DNA from: Candidatus Bathyarchaeota archaeon
GTDB taxonomy: Archaea > Thermoproteota > Bathyarchaeia > Bathyarchaeales > Bathyarchaeaceae
NCBI GenBank assembly: GCA_030669695.1
Contig: DAOVDC010000029.1
Span: 1 to 8,137, forward strand
Length of the DNA stretch: 8,137 nt
Direction of reading: 5' to 3'
Shown here: piece by piece, positions 1 through 5,254 of the stretch
Numbering within the stretch: position 1 is the first letter of the stretch
Layout: each line of letters starts with the position of its first letter
The notes under the pieces: model-generated
Told to the model about the DNA's origin: nothing
Seen by the model: the letters and a program-made list of their open reading frames with translations, nothing else
The model's database searches: none
Position numbers and translations under genes: made by a program

Positions 1-734
1 TTAACGTCAAGGAAAGTTCAGACAGCATAGCTATGTTTGCAGTGCAAGGTCCAAAGGCAGAAGAAACACTGCAGAAGATATCCATTGAAAACCTAAGCAG
101 AATCGAACGATTCAAGTGCGGCTGGACCAAATTGGCTGGAGTCGACGCTTCTATTTCAAGAACAGGATACACAGGTGAAGATGGGTTCGAAGTCTTCGTA
201 TGGAACACTTCTCTTTCGAATCCTCATAAGGCTGAAAGGGTATGGAACGGTGTTTTAGAGGCTGGTCAAGAAGCTGGGATAGAACCGTGTGGACTAGGTG
301 CCAGAGACACACTTAGACTGGAAGCTGGCATGTGCTTATACGGCAATGACATCGACGAAAATACTAACCCTTTTGAAGCACGACTGAGCTTTGTTGTCAA
401 ACTTAAGAAAGGAAACTTCATCGGTAGAGATGCTTTGATAAGACGGAAAGCTGAAGGTTTGAAAAGGAAGCGCGTTGGTATACGAATGTTGGAAAAGGGG
501 ATTCCTCGCCAGCATTGTGAAGTGTGGAGAAATGAAGAAAAAGTGGGAGTAGTGACAAGTGGAACATTCTCCCCGGTGCTTAAATGCGGCATAGCTATGG
601 CATATGTTTTCAAAGAACATGCAATCGATGGTGAAAAAGTTATGGTGAAAATACGGAATAAGCATGTAAAAGCAGAAATCGTTAGGTTTCCTTTCTATGA
701 CACCACAGAGTACGGTTTTAGAAGAAAAGTATGA
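1..734 (+). CDS. gcvT: Aminomethyltransferase (glycine cleavage system T-protein), 3' part
   Basis: This is the T-protein of the glycine cleavage system. It moves the methylene group from the aminomethyl-lipoyl H-protein to tetrahydrofolate and releases ammonia. The frame is already open at the left edge (first complete codon at base 3), so the start lies outside the window; the ATG at 33 is internal (AMFAVQGPK). The visible 243 residues cover roughly the C-terminal 60 percent of a protein usually near 370-400 residues. Family motifs seen are RTGYTGEDGFEVF, then ARDTLRLEAGMCLYGNDI with the conserved folate-site region, and SGTFSPVLKCGIAMAYV in the C-terminal barrel domain. It is the only rightward gene and converges on the PAC2 gene, with 13 bp between the two stops. 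No other gcv gene is visible. The family call is secure; whether the whole system is present cannot be seen here. Confidence 0.95.
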   Translation, partial: NVKESSDSIAMFAVQGPKAEETLQKISIENLSRIERFKCGWTKLAGVDASISRTGYTGEDGFEVFVWNTSLSNPHKAERVWNGVLEAGQEAGIEPCGLGARDTLRLEAGMCLYGNDIDENTNPFEARLSFVVKLKKGNFIGRDALIRRKAEGLKRKRVGIRMLEKGIPRQHCEVWRNEEKVGVVTSGTFSPVLKCGIAMAYVFKEHAIDGEKVMVKIRNKHVKAEIVRFPFYDTTEYGFRRKV

Positions 735-747
735 TTGAGCTTTGCTC
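735..747. other. Convergent 13-bp junction with a tiny hairpin
   Basis: The stop of gcvT (732-734) and the stop of the PAC2 gene (748-750) face each other. The 13 bases between them contain GAGC (737-740), a TTT loop and GCTC (744-747), a four-pair stem readable on both strands. There is no long T-run on either strand, so both transcripts probably terminate inside the opposite gene. The hairpin is short enough to be chance. Confidence 0.25.
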
Positions 748-1521
748 TTATGAAATATAGGTAATCCGTTCTTCTTCCATTCTACGCATTTTCGATGAAT
801 AAGTTTCTCTTCGCTTCTCGATTTCTCGCATTCTTTCCACGATTTTCTTAGATTTCTCTATTTCTTCATCCAGCCTGGTTAAATCAACTTTTATCTTTAA
901 CATTTTTTGTAAAATGTTGAGAATGCTTTTGGCTGCTTTTGGATCTGGTAGATAGCCACGGGTTTCTCCTAAGAGGCAAAGTGCATTTATGTTCCTAAAT
1001 CTTGCCAGACCTAAGAGTAGCCCAGCTGTTCCTACAATTGGATTTCCCGCAGGACTGGCTAATGCCTCTGCCTCTAATGCTTTTTTCAAAAGCTCAGAAT
1101 TGGTTGACACCGCTATTACCTTTGGCGTTTCTTCTGGCTCTTTCCGATATCCTCCAATTGTGACTATTGTTTTTACATCGTGTTTTTCAGCAAAGTCTAG
1201 TATGCAACCAGCTACGTCATATTGCCCCTCGATTGTTTGTGCCTGGCTGTCTCCGGTTAAGAAAATGAAGTCATTTTCTCCTGCTTCATTTTTCCAGAAG
1301 TAGAATGTTCCATGAAGTAGTCTTACGCTTCCTTTTTTGTTTACAAGAACGTAGTAGGGAAAGTGGGGGGAATATAGCTCTCCGAGTTTTTTGGCGTTTA
1401 ATTGCTTAGCGAGATATCGTGTGGTTATTCTTCCAACCATTCCTAGCCCAGGGAGGCCCTCTATTAGAATGGGATTTTTTAATTTGATCTGTGTTTTTTC
1501 CTTTACATGCGTTGTTTTCAT
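748..1521 (-). CDS. PAC2-family proteasome assembly chaperone homologue
   Basis: A 257-residue protein of the PAC2 family (older name DUF75), related to eukaryotic proteasome assembly chaperone 2 and archaeal PbaA/PbaB. These are cytosolic proteins thought to help assemble or cap the 20S proteasome. The N-terminal core shows EGLPGLGMVG (residues 21-30) and a following helix. Later come ASPAGNPIVGTAGLLLGLA (155-173) and GETRGYLPDP (185-194), all typical of the archaeal family. Residues from about 205 to 254 are charged, heptad-like and probably form a coiled coil. The protein ends in TYIS, so the last three residues are not a hydrophobic-Tyr-X tail of the kind used to dock on the proteasome alpha ring. 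The start ATG overlaps the nop10 stop (ATGA), with GAGGT about a dozen bases upstream, so translation is probably coupled. It is the last gene of the L44e operon. The family is sure; the exact role is inferred. Confidence 0.9.
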   Translation of the reverse strand: MKTTHVKEKTQIKLKNPILIEGLPGLGMVGRITTRYLAKQLNAKKLGELYSPHFPYYVLVNKKGSVRLLHGTFYFWKNEAGENDFIFLTGDSQAQTIEGQYDVAGCILDFAEKHDVKTIVTIGGYRKEPEETPKVIAVSTNSELLKKALEAEALASPAGNPIVGTAGLLLGLARFRNINALCLLGETRGYLPDPKAAKSILNILQKMLKIKVDLTRLDEEIEKSKKIVERMREIEKRRETYSSKMRRMEEERITYIS

Positions 1522-1685
1522 TTCAGCTTCAAACCTCGCATTGCCTGCCTATATTTCGCATATCTATCGTCAGGCGAAAATTTTGCCGGATGAGGTATTC
1601 GCACGTTTCCTCCGCAGTATGGACATTTCTCTTGTTTTAACGTATATTTTTTGCATTTTTCACATTTTCTAAGTAGCCAGACCAT
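1518..1685 (-). CDS. nop10: H/ACA ribonucleoprotein protein Nop10
   Basis: A 55-residue zinc-ribbon protein, full length for archaeal Nop10. It is a structural subunit of H/ACA small RNPs with Cbf5, L7Ae and Gar1, which make pseudouridine in rRNA. Nop10 stabilises the Cbf5 active site. The translation begins MVWLLRKCEKCKKYTLK. It has paired cysteines C8/C11 and C21/C24, then the hallmark HPAKFSPDDRYAKYR (residues 32-46) and a short basic tail. The start ATG shares its A with the last base of the aIF2-alpha stop (TAATG). An AGGG Shine-Dalgarno lies a few bases upstream inside that gene. The stop TGA overlaps the PAC2 start (ATGA). This double overlap implies translational coupling through the operon. 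Placement directly after aIF2-alpha is the common archaeal arrangement. Confidence 0.95.
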   Translation of the reverse strand: MVWLLRKCEKCKKYTLKQEKCPYCGGNVRIPHPAKFSPDDRYAKYRQAMRGLKLK

Positions 1686-2476
1686 TATTTTTCCCTTTTA
1701 AAGGTGCCTTGCCCGCCGGTTTTTGCTATTTCTTTCAGAGCTATTTTTGTGGCTTTTTCGAGGATTTTTTCAGCCTCTTTGTAATCTTCAGCTAAAACAT
1801 CAATGCGATATTTCGGTGGAGAAATTACGTGAATATGAACTTCCGCTTCTTCAGAACCTCCAACCTTTTGAGCGCTTGATAATGCGTCTCGGATTACGGT
1901 TACTCCGTTGGGCTTTGTGCATTCAAGCTCTAGTATTCCTTTTATTTTCACCATGGGTATTCTAATTCTTTCTTTTGCAATTTCCTCAAGAGTTGTCGCT
2001 ATGTCTTTAGACACGCCTATCTTCAATAGAATGTCAGCTCCGTCTTTTGCAGTTTTTTCTAGTCCTTCATATATTCCTCCAAACTCTTTTTCCAGCAGAA
2101 CCCCAGCTTTTTCATAGATCTCTTCTGCAGACATGTTTAGTTTTTCAGAGGCGCTCTCCAGCAAAGTGTCAGCTTTCCTTTCTTTTTTCCAAAAGAGAAT
2201 TTTTTCTTTTTTCTCACGTCTCGTAACTCTTCTAAGCGAGAGGTCTACTTGCCCCTTTTCTACGTTGACCCGTAGAACCTTCAATACAACTTTTTGTCTT
2301 TCCCGCGCGAAATCACGGATGTTTCTAACCCATGTTGTGGAAAGCTCAGATATGTGGAGTAAGCCTCTTTTGTCATACTCATCTAATACAACATAGGCAC
2401 CATAGCTTGTTACTCTTTCAACCGTAGCGATTACGAGGTCTCCTACCTCCGGCCATTCCATTTTTCTAAACGTCAT
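1685..2476 (-). CDS. eif2a: Translation initiation factor aIF2 subunit alpha
   Basis: The alpha subunit (263 aa) of the aIF2 heterotrimer, which brings initiator Met-tRNA to the small ribosomal subunit. The N-terminal S1 RNA-binding domain (about residues 10-86) reads WPEVGDLVIATVERVTSYGA and then LDEYDKRGLLHISELS. It is followed by a helical middle domain (about 90-180) and a C-terminal alpha-beta domain that binds the gamma subunit, with AEVHIHVISPPKYRIDV. The SELS motif (residues 43-46) aligns with the loop holding Ser51, the regulatory phosphorylation site of eukaryotic eIF2-alpha. I can see the serine but not whether it is modified. The start is fixed by GAGGAG five bases upstream; an internal Met at residue 6 is a weaker choice. 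It sits 13 bases after the S27e stop and overlaps nop10 by one base. Confidence 0.97.
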   Translation of the reverse strand: MTFRKMEWPEVGDLVIATVERVTSYGAYVVLDEYDKRGLLHISELSTTWVRNIRDFARERQKVVLKVLRVNVEKGQVDLSLRRVTRREKKEKILFWKKERKADTLLESASEKLNMSAEEIYEKAGVLLEKEFGGIYEGLEKTAKDGADILLKIGVSKDIATTLEEIAKERIRIPMVKIKGILELECTKPNGVTVIRDALSSAQKVGGSEEAEVHIHVISPPKYRIDVLAEDYKEAEKILEKATKIALKEIAKTGGQGTFKREK

Positions 2477-2481
2477 TTTCT

Positions 2482-2487
2482 CTCCTC
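2482..2487 (-). promoter_or_regulatory. Ribosome binding site of aIF2-alpha
   Basis: GAGGAG on the minus strand with a five-base spacer to the ATG at 2476. It overlaps the end of the S27e spacer and favours this ATG over the internal Met codon 6. Confidence 0.75.
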
Positions 2488-2489
2488 AT

Positions 2490-2687
2490 TTACTCAAACA
2501 CCGCGACAACTTCTCCCTTAATTACAACCTTTCCACTAGAGGGCTTGGCGAGTAGAGCTCCACAAACATTGCAGTGAACGATGTTCGTAGAATGGCTGAA
2601 GACGGTCTGCTCGTTTCCACAGTCGGGACATTTTACTCGGAGGAACCTGCTTCTGGGTTTTGGTATTAGTTCTTCCCAATCACTCAT
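2490..2687 (-). CDS. rps27e: Small ribosomal subunit protein S27e (eS27)
   Basis: A 65-residue zinc-ribbon protein of the 30S subunit, the usual archaeal length. It starts [20 protein letters not shown]. The zinc ligands are C20/C23 (CPDC) and C39/C42 (CNVC), with the characteristic HSTNIVHC between them. The C-terminal half, [19 protein letters not shown], matches the family well. The reading frame can be extended to a TTG at 2708, but the extra residues are encoded by the Shine-Dalgarno AGGAGGG itself (2702-2696), so the ATG at 2687, eight bases further on, is the real start. The stop of the preceding L44e gene is part of the same Shine-Dalgarno (TAGGAGGG), which implies coupled translation. 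Confidence 0.96.
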   Translation of the reverse strand: MSDWEELIPKPRSRFLRVKCPDCGNEQTVFSHSTNIVHCNVCGALLAKPSSGKVVIKGEVVAVFE

Positions 2688-2695
2688 ATCTTCAT

Positions 2696-2702
2696 CCCTC
2701 CT
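2696..2702 (-). promoter_or_regulatory. Ribosome binding site of S27e, fused to the L44e stop
   Basis: AGGAGGG on the minus strand lies eight bases before the S27e ATG. Its first two bases are the last two of the L44e TAG stop, so a ribosome terminating on L44e sits directly on this site. Confidence 0.8.
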
Positions 2703-2976
2703 ATTCAAAGATTAATTTTGAGAGGCGTATTCCTTTCTTGTGTCGTGTGTAACTACATGTTTTACACGTAAGTTTTAATGTTTGCTTTTTCGTTGTTTTG
2801 GCAAATTTTCTTTGAAGCGCGTATTTCTGTCCGCCGTATCCTTTTTTTTCACGTTCATGTCGTCGTTCACCCTTGGCCAAAGCCCGCCTCTTCCCAGCTT
2901 TATAGAGAGAGACCGAGTGAAGCTGATGAGTTTTACATCTTGGACAGTAGGTGGTGACTTCCTTAGGCATTTTCAT
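2701..2976 (-). CDS. rpl44e: Large ribosomal subunit protein L44e (eL42)
   Basis: A 91-residue basic zinc-binding protein of the 50S subunit located near the E site. It begins [18 protein letters not shown]. The zinc ligands are C11/C14 and C71/C74 (CKTC). Between them is the highly conserved basic stretch with [13 protein letters not shown] (residues 38-50), a family signature. The frame is open upstream to a TTG at 3012, but those twelve residues do not resemble the family, and they lie too close to the TATA box at 3021-3029 to be within the transcript. The ATG at 2976 therefore decides the start, with a degenerate GGCGGATC as ribosome binding site; the ATG two codons later is a minor alternative. 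It is the first gene of the L44e-S27e-aIF2-alpha-nop10-PAC2 operon. Confidence 0.95.
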   Translation of the reverse strand: MKMPKEVTTYCPRCKTHQLHSVSLYKAGKRRALAKGERRHEREKKGYGGQKYALQRKFAKTTKKQTLKLTCKTCSYTRHKKGIRLSKLIFE

Positions 2977-3019
2977 ATGATCCGCCAACCAAATCGGTAT
3001 AGAACAGCCCAACTAATTA

Positions 3020-3036
3020 CTATTTAAATGCTTCTG
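3020..3036 (-). promoter_or_regulatory. TATA-box promoter of the L44e operon
   Basis: On the minus strand ATTTAAATA (3029-3021) is preceded by purine-rich AGAAGC, resembling a TFB-recognition element. Archaeal spacing puts the transcription start about 25 bases downstream, near 2999. That gives a leader of some 20 bases before the L44e ATG at 2976. The core ATTTAAAT is a perfect palindrome. A second TTTAAA (3045-3050) lies about 20 bp upstream. Confidence 0.55.
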
Positions 3037-3081
3037 GACGCAGATTTAAACACTCCCCCATTTCTGTATCTTCACTTTTAC

Positions 3082-3204
3082 ATGGCTGTGGTTCTTATCC
3101 ATGCTAAGGCTAGAAAGCCCGTAGAACAAAATTATAGAAAAACGCGAACTTCCATAAATCTAGATATGCCGGTCTCCGCCTCCTCCTATACCTACACCGC
3201 GTAG
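3082..3204 (+). CDS. Possible small ORF, 40 aa, unrecognised
   Basis: An open frame of 40 codons running opposite to its neighbours, from ATG at 3082 to TAG at 3202-3204. It begins MAVVLIHAKARKPVEQ, is basic in the middle and ends in small and aromatic residues (SASSYTYTA). It has no Shine-Dalgarno. A palindromic TTTAAA (3045-3050) lies about 35 bases upstream, which would allow a short leader of about 10 bases. I do not recognise the family, and a frame of this length in intergenic DNA could be chance. Confidence 0.15.
   Translation: MAVVLIHAKARKPVEQNYRKTRTSINLDMPVSASSYTYTA
3124..3142 (-). terminator. Possible T-rich terminator of the priS-GINS transcript
   Basis: On the minus strand this reads TTTTTCTATAATTTTGTTC, about 130 bases after the GINS stop. 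Archaeal RNA polymerase terminates at T-runs of this sort in the non-template strand. No strong hairpin precedes it. Confidence 0.3.
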
Positions 3205-3275
3205 ACACCGATTTGCCTAAAAGCGCAACGTGTGAATTGCCGTCTTATCTCCCGCGCTAACCCGTGATTTCAGTC

Positions 3276-3821
3276 TTATGCTTCTACTTCTACAGCTACA
3301 CCTTGCTTAATTAGGATTCGAGCGTTTTCAGAAGGCAGAGTTGCTATATTCTCTTGTTTGAACGGCCCATATGTCTTCATATCAGCCCCAATTATAGCTG
3401 GAATTTCTTGAAGAAAGCGAACCAACTTCTTTTTTGGCTTCTCCTTTCTTTTCACATGTGACAGGCGCCCTCTGAGAATTTCTTTCACCACCGCTTGATA
3501 AGACTCGGCTAGGGGCGAAATTTCTTCTATGAATTTTTCCTCTTCTTTGGTTAAACTTTCTCTGGGCACGATTTTTCCATTTATGGTTTTTCGGAAAGTC
3601 TTTCGGTAGCGAAGTTGAATTAATTCATCAATCATTTTTTGGACATTCGTAAACTCACGTTGCATGAGTCTGGCTTTTGTTGTTTTTTCATCCATCATTC
3701 GGCTTTCTTCTTTTATTTTTTTCATGTAGTCAGCTAGCTTCGCGTAAAAATCTCGAGGAAGCACCTGAATCTCAATGTTTTCTCTTTCTTTTTTCCATGC
3801 TTCATAGAGCTTGTCGTACAT
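3276..3821 (-). CDS. gins51: GINS complex subunit, Gins51 (Gins15) type
   Basis: A 181-residue archaeal GINS subunit, related to eukaryotic Sld5 and Psf1. GINS binds MCM and Cdc45/RecJ-type protein (GAN) to form the replicative helicase assembly and contacts primase and polymerase. An alpha-helical A-domain occupies about residues 1-122 (LPRDFYAKLADYMKK near the start, helices with MIDELIQLRYRK). A basic linker follows (KRKEKPKKK, 124-132), then the small beta-rich B-domain, 133-181, with VRFLQEIPAIIGADMKTYGPF. The A-then-B order is that of the Gins51 class rather than Gins23. The start ATG is two bases after the priS stop, with GGTGG seven bases upstream inside priS, so the two are translated together. 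This pairing with priS is common in archaea. Confidence 0.9.
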   Translation of the reverse strand: MYDKLYEAWKKERENIEIQVLPRDFYAKLADYMKKIKEESRMMDEKTTKARLMQREFTNVQKMIDELIQLRYRKTFRKTINGKIVPRESLTKEEEKFIEEISPLAESYQAVVKEILRGRLSHVKRKEKPKKKLVRFLQEIPAIIGADMKTYGPFKQENIATLPSENARILIKQGVAVEVEA

Positions 3822-3823
3822 GG

Positions 3824-5065
3824 TTATTCCACCATTTTCGCCCTTCCTTTACACAAGAGCAACAACGCGGCAGCTGTTGGCAGTTCAATCGTTTCTTCTT
3901 GATAGGGGCCATAAGTTTCGTCTCCTAATCTAAATTGAGGAGCATCTGCTGCCGTGACCGATACTGTGCCTTCTTTGAACGCAACGGCGCTTTTAAAGGG
4001 GTCGAAGTGTTCGATGCCGGTGATTGGGACCATAACTTTTCTCAAACCTGTTTTTCCATGTAACGTGTTACCGAGCCTTAGTAGTCGATGAATATCAGTT
4101 GTAACCACGGTGTCGATTTTTGCTGATTGTTTCTCTATCCCATGTTGAGCTATCTTTTTCCAGCTTTCAACGCCTACGTCTTTTATGATTCCCCAAGGTC
4201 CTTTTCCTTTCCAGCTTTCCAACAGCGTCTCTCTATGTTTAATCAGGGTATCGACGATCTTTTTTCTCAATCCTATTTGTTGTAGTTCTTCTGGAGTAGC
4301 TGACAGAAGGAACTCATAGGTTCCTTTAGCGATTCTTCCTCTCCATCCAGAATCATTCAAGTCTGGACCAGTCAGTATACGCGATTTATTTTCGCTTCTT
4401 TCACCTAAACCGTGGAACCGAGGTTCTAACCCTATCCCTATGACATAGTCTACTATTTCTTTGCGAGCCATTTGATCGAGTGCTTGAACTTCCTCGCTTT
4501 CCACACAAACATGATAACCACGATGCCCCGAAAAACTCACCTCCATTTCTTCTGGGGAAAAACCGAAATCCCTCATCAAAAAGTCTACAAGTTTTATCGT
4601 TTCCGTCTTTGCAGACCCTAAACAAACTTCACAAGGCCAAGTTTTTTCATCAAACTTCTGTTCTCCACAGGCAGGACACTTTCTAGGCGCCACACCTCGA
4701 CCAGCAACACCACAGTTCTTGCAGACCCATTTGTCGTGGTCTCTCTCGCAAGGAGTTGGAATATGATCCGCGTCGATGTCAAAAATTAAATCTGCCCCCA
4801 TCCAGCCTTTTTCTTCCATTTTCTCTTCGGGCCTTTCATAATAGGCACTTGAATAATAAACATCCGAGGGAACTATCATTTTCAGAAAAGACCCGAGGCC
4901 TTTCACGTTTTTGAAGCCTTTATGCCTGACCATAACTCTTTCCTTAAGTAAAATAAAACCGAATTCGCGTCTTTCGATAGTAGAGGGCGGTTGAATATCA
5001 GATGAATGCTTATGATAATATTCAGCGAATTTCTCTCGAACGAAACGTGGTAAAGAGAAAGGTAT
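3824..5065 (-). CDS. priS: DNA primase small (catalytic) subunit PriS, probable AUA start
   Basis: The catalytic subunit of archaeal/eukaryotic primase, which makes primers with PriL. If it starts at the ATA at 5065 it has 413 residues. Conserved sequence runs well upstream of the first ATG (codon 45): PRFVREKFAEYY (residues 6-17) and RREFGF (32-37), both family features. Other landmarks are VYYSSAYYE, the catalytic DxD in FDIDADH (D96, D98), SGHRGYH (179-185), the third catalytic Asp (D324 in TTDIHRLLR) and HGKTGL (336-341). A cysteine-rich insert (C106, C115, C118, C130, C133, C145, C148) is the zinc region. The last 36 residues resemble a GINS B-domain (TYGP at 384-387). An in-frame TAG at 5086-5084 limits extension. 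Between it and the conserved N-terminus there is no ATG, GTG or TTG. It lies two bases before the GINS gene. Confidence 0.93.
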   Translation of the reverse strand: MPFSLPRFVREKFAEYYHKHSSDIQPPSTIERREFGFILLKERVMVRHKGFKNVKGLGSFLKMIVPSDVYYSSAYYERPEEKMEEKGWMGADLIFDIDADHIPTPCERDHDKWVCKNCGVAGRGVAPRKCPACGEQKFDEKTWPCEVCLGSAKTETIKLVDFLMRDFGFSPEEMEVSFSGHRGYHVCVESEEVQALDQMARKEIVDYVIGIGLEPRFHGLGERSENKSRILTGPDLNDSGWRGRIAKGTYEFLLSATPEELQQIGLRKKIVDTLIKHRETLLESWKGKGPWGIIKDVGVESWKKIAQHGIEKQSAKIDTVVTTDIHRLLRLGNTLHGKTGLRKVMVPITGIEHFDPFKSAVAFKEGTVSVTAADAPQFRLGDETYGPYQEETIELPTAAALLLLCKGRAKMVE

Positions 5066-5254
5066 GCGTATTCCTCCCGAGAACTACATTACAGTTTGTT
5101 ATCAACCCATCCCTAGTACAACGATGGATAATTACGTTTCGACGAGTCCTTCTGTTCTAAACCCAAACCAAACTCCGAAATGGGCTTAATCACTGCTACA
5201 TTTGGAACACGTTTATGCCCAGCTTTTTAGTAGCAGTTGCCCTTGTAAAAGCGT
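5066..5254 (-). other. Spacer between priL and priS with interleaved inverted repeats
   Basis: This 189-bp stretch contains no recognisable gene. Read on the + strand it holds GGGCTTAA (5182-5189) paired with TTATGCCC (5213-5220; one mismatch), ACTGCTAC (5192-5199) paired perfectly with GTAGCAGT (5230-5237), and GCTTTT (5222-5227) paired with AAAAGC (5247-5252). The first two pairs interleave, so they form either a pseudoknot or alternative hairpins. At the priS end are an ATG-TAG (5089-5084) and the GGGAGG site. A weak AT-rich box (TAATTAT, 5128-5134 region) might be a promoter for priS. Confidence 0.4.
5073..5078 (-). promoter_or_regulatory. Strong ribosome binding site placing the priS start at ATA
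   Basis: GGGAGG on the minus strand, followed by the seven bases AATACGC and then ATA at 5065-5063. The spacing is ideal for initiation at this ATA. The nearer in-frame ATA (5071-5069) is only one base away and too close. Confidence 0.65.

Larger units (their letters stand above)
2977..3275. other. 299-bp spacer between GINS and L44e
   Basis: No gene of recognised family fills this stretch. It holds the L44e TATA box near its left end and a T-rich minus-strand segment (3124-3142: TTTTT, CTATAA, TTTTG) that may end the primase-GINS transcript. It also holds a 40-codon rightward open frame (3082-3204) and a leftward 18-codon frame at 3102-3046 that begins like an AbrB/MazE DNA-binding domain. 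A GC-rich block at 3169-3211 can form only short stems. I searched it by eye for tRNA arms and for C/D box motifs on both strands and found none that are convincing. Confidence 0.5.

Noticed and set aside
2688..2708. S27e extended to the TTG at 2708
   Set aside because: The added codons are the Shine-Dalgarno AGGAGGG itself; the ATG at 2687 is ideally spaced from it.
2977..3012. L44e extended to the TTG at 3012
   Set aside because: The added residues do not resemble the family and lie next to the TATA box, probably before the transcription start.
3169..3211. GC-rich block in the GINS-L44e spacer as a structured RNA
   Set aside because: Only short bulged stems (CGGTCT with AGACACCG) can be drawn by eye; there are no C/D, H/ACA or tRNA signatures.
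3824..4933. PriS starting at the ATG at 4933
   Set aside because: It would lose RREFGF and PRFVREKFAEYY, which are encoded in frame upstream and are family features; no Shine-Dalgarno stands close to this ATG.
4992..5024. Imperfect inverted repeat TGAATATCA / TGATAATATTCA
   Set aside because: It lies inside the newly recognised N-terminal coding part of PriS and has a three-base bulge; best explained as coding sequence.
5066..5089. Pyrrolysine read-through of TAG to start PriS at the ATG at 5089
   Set aside because: The strong Shine-Dalgarno lies downstream of this ATG, and TAG is used as a plain stop by L44e in this window.
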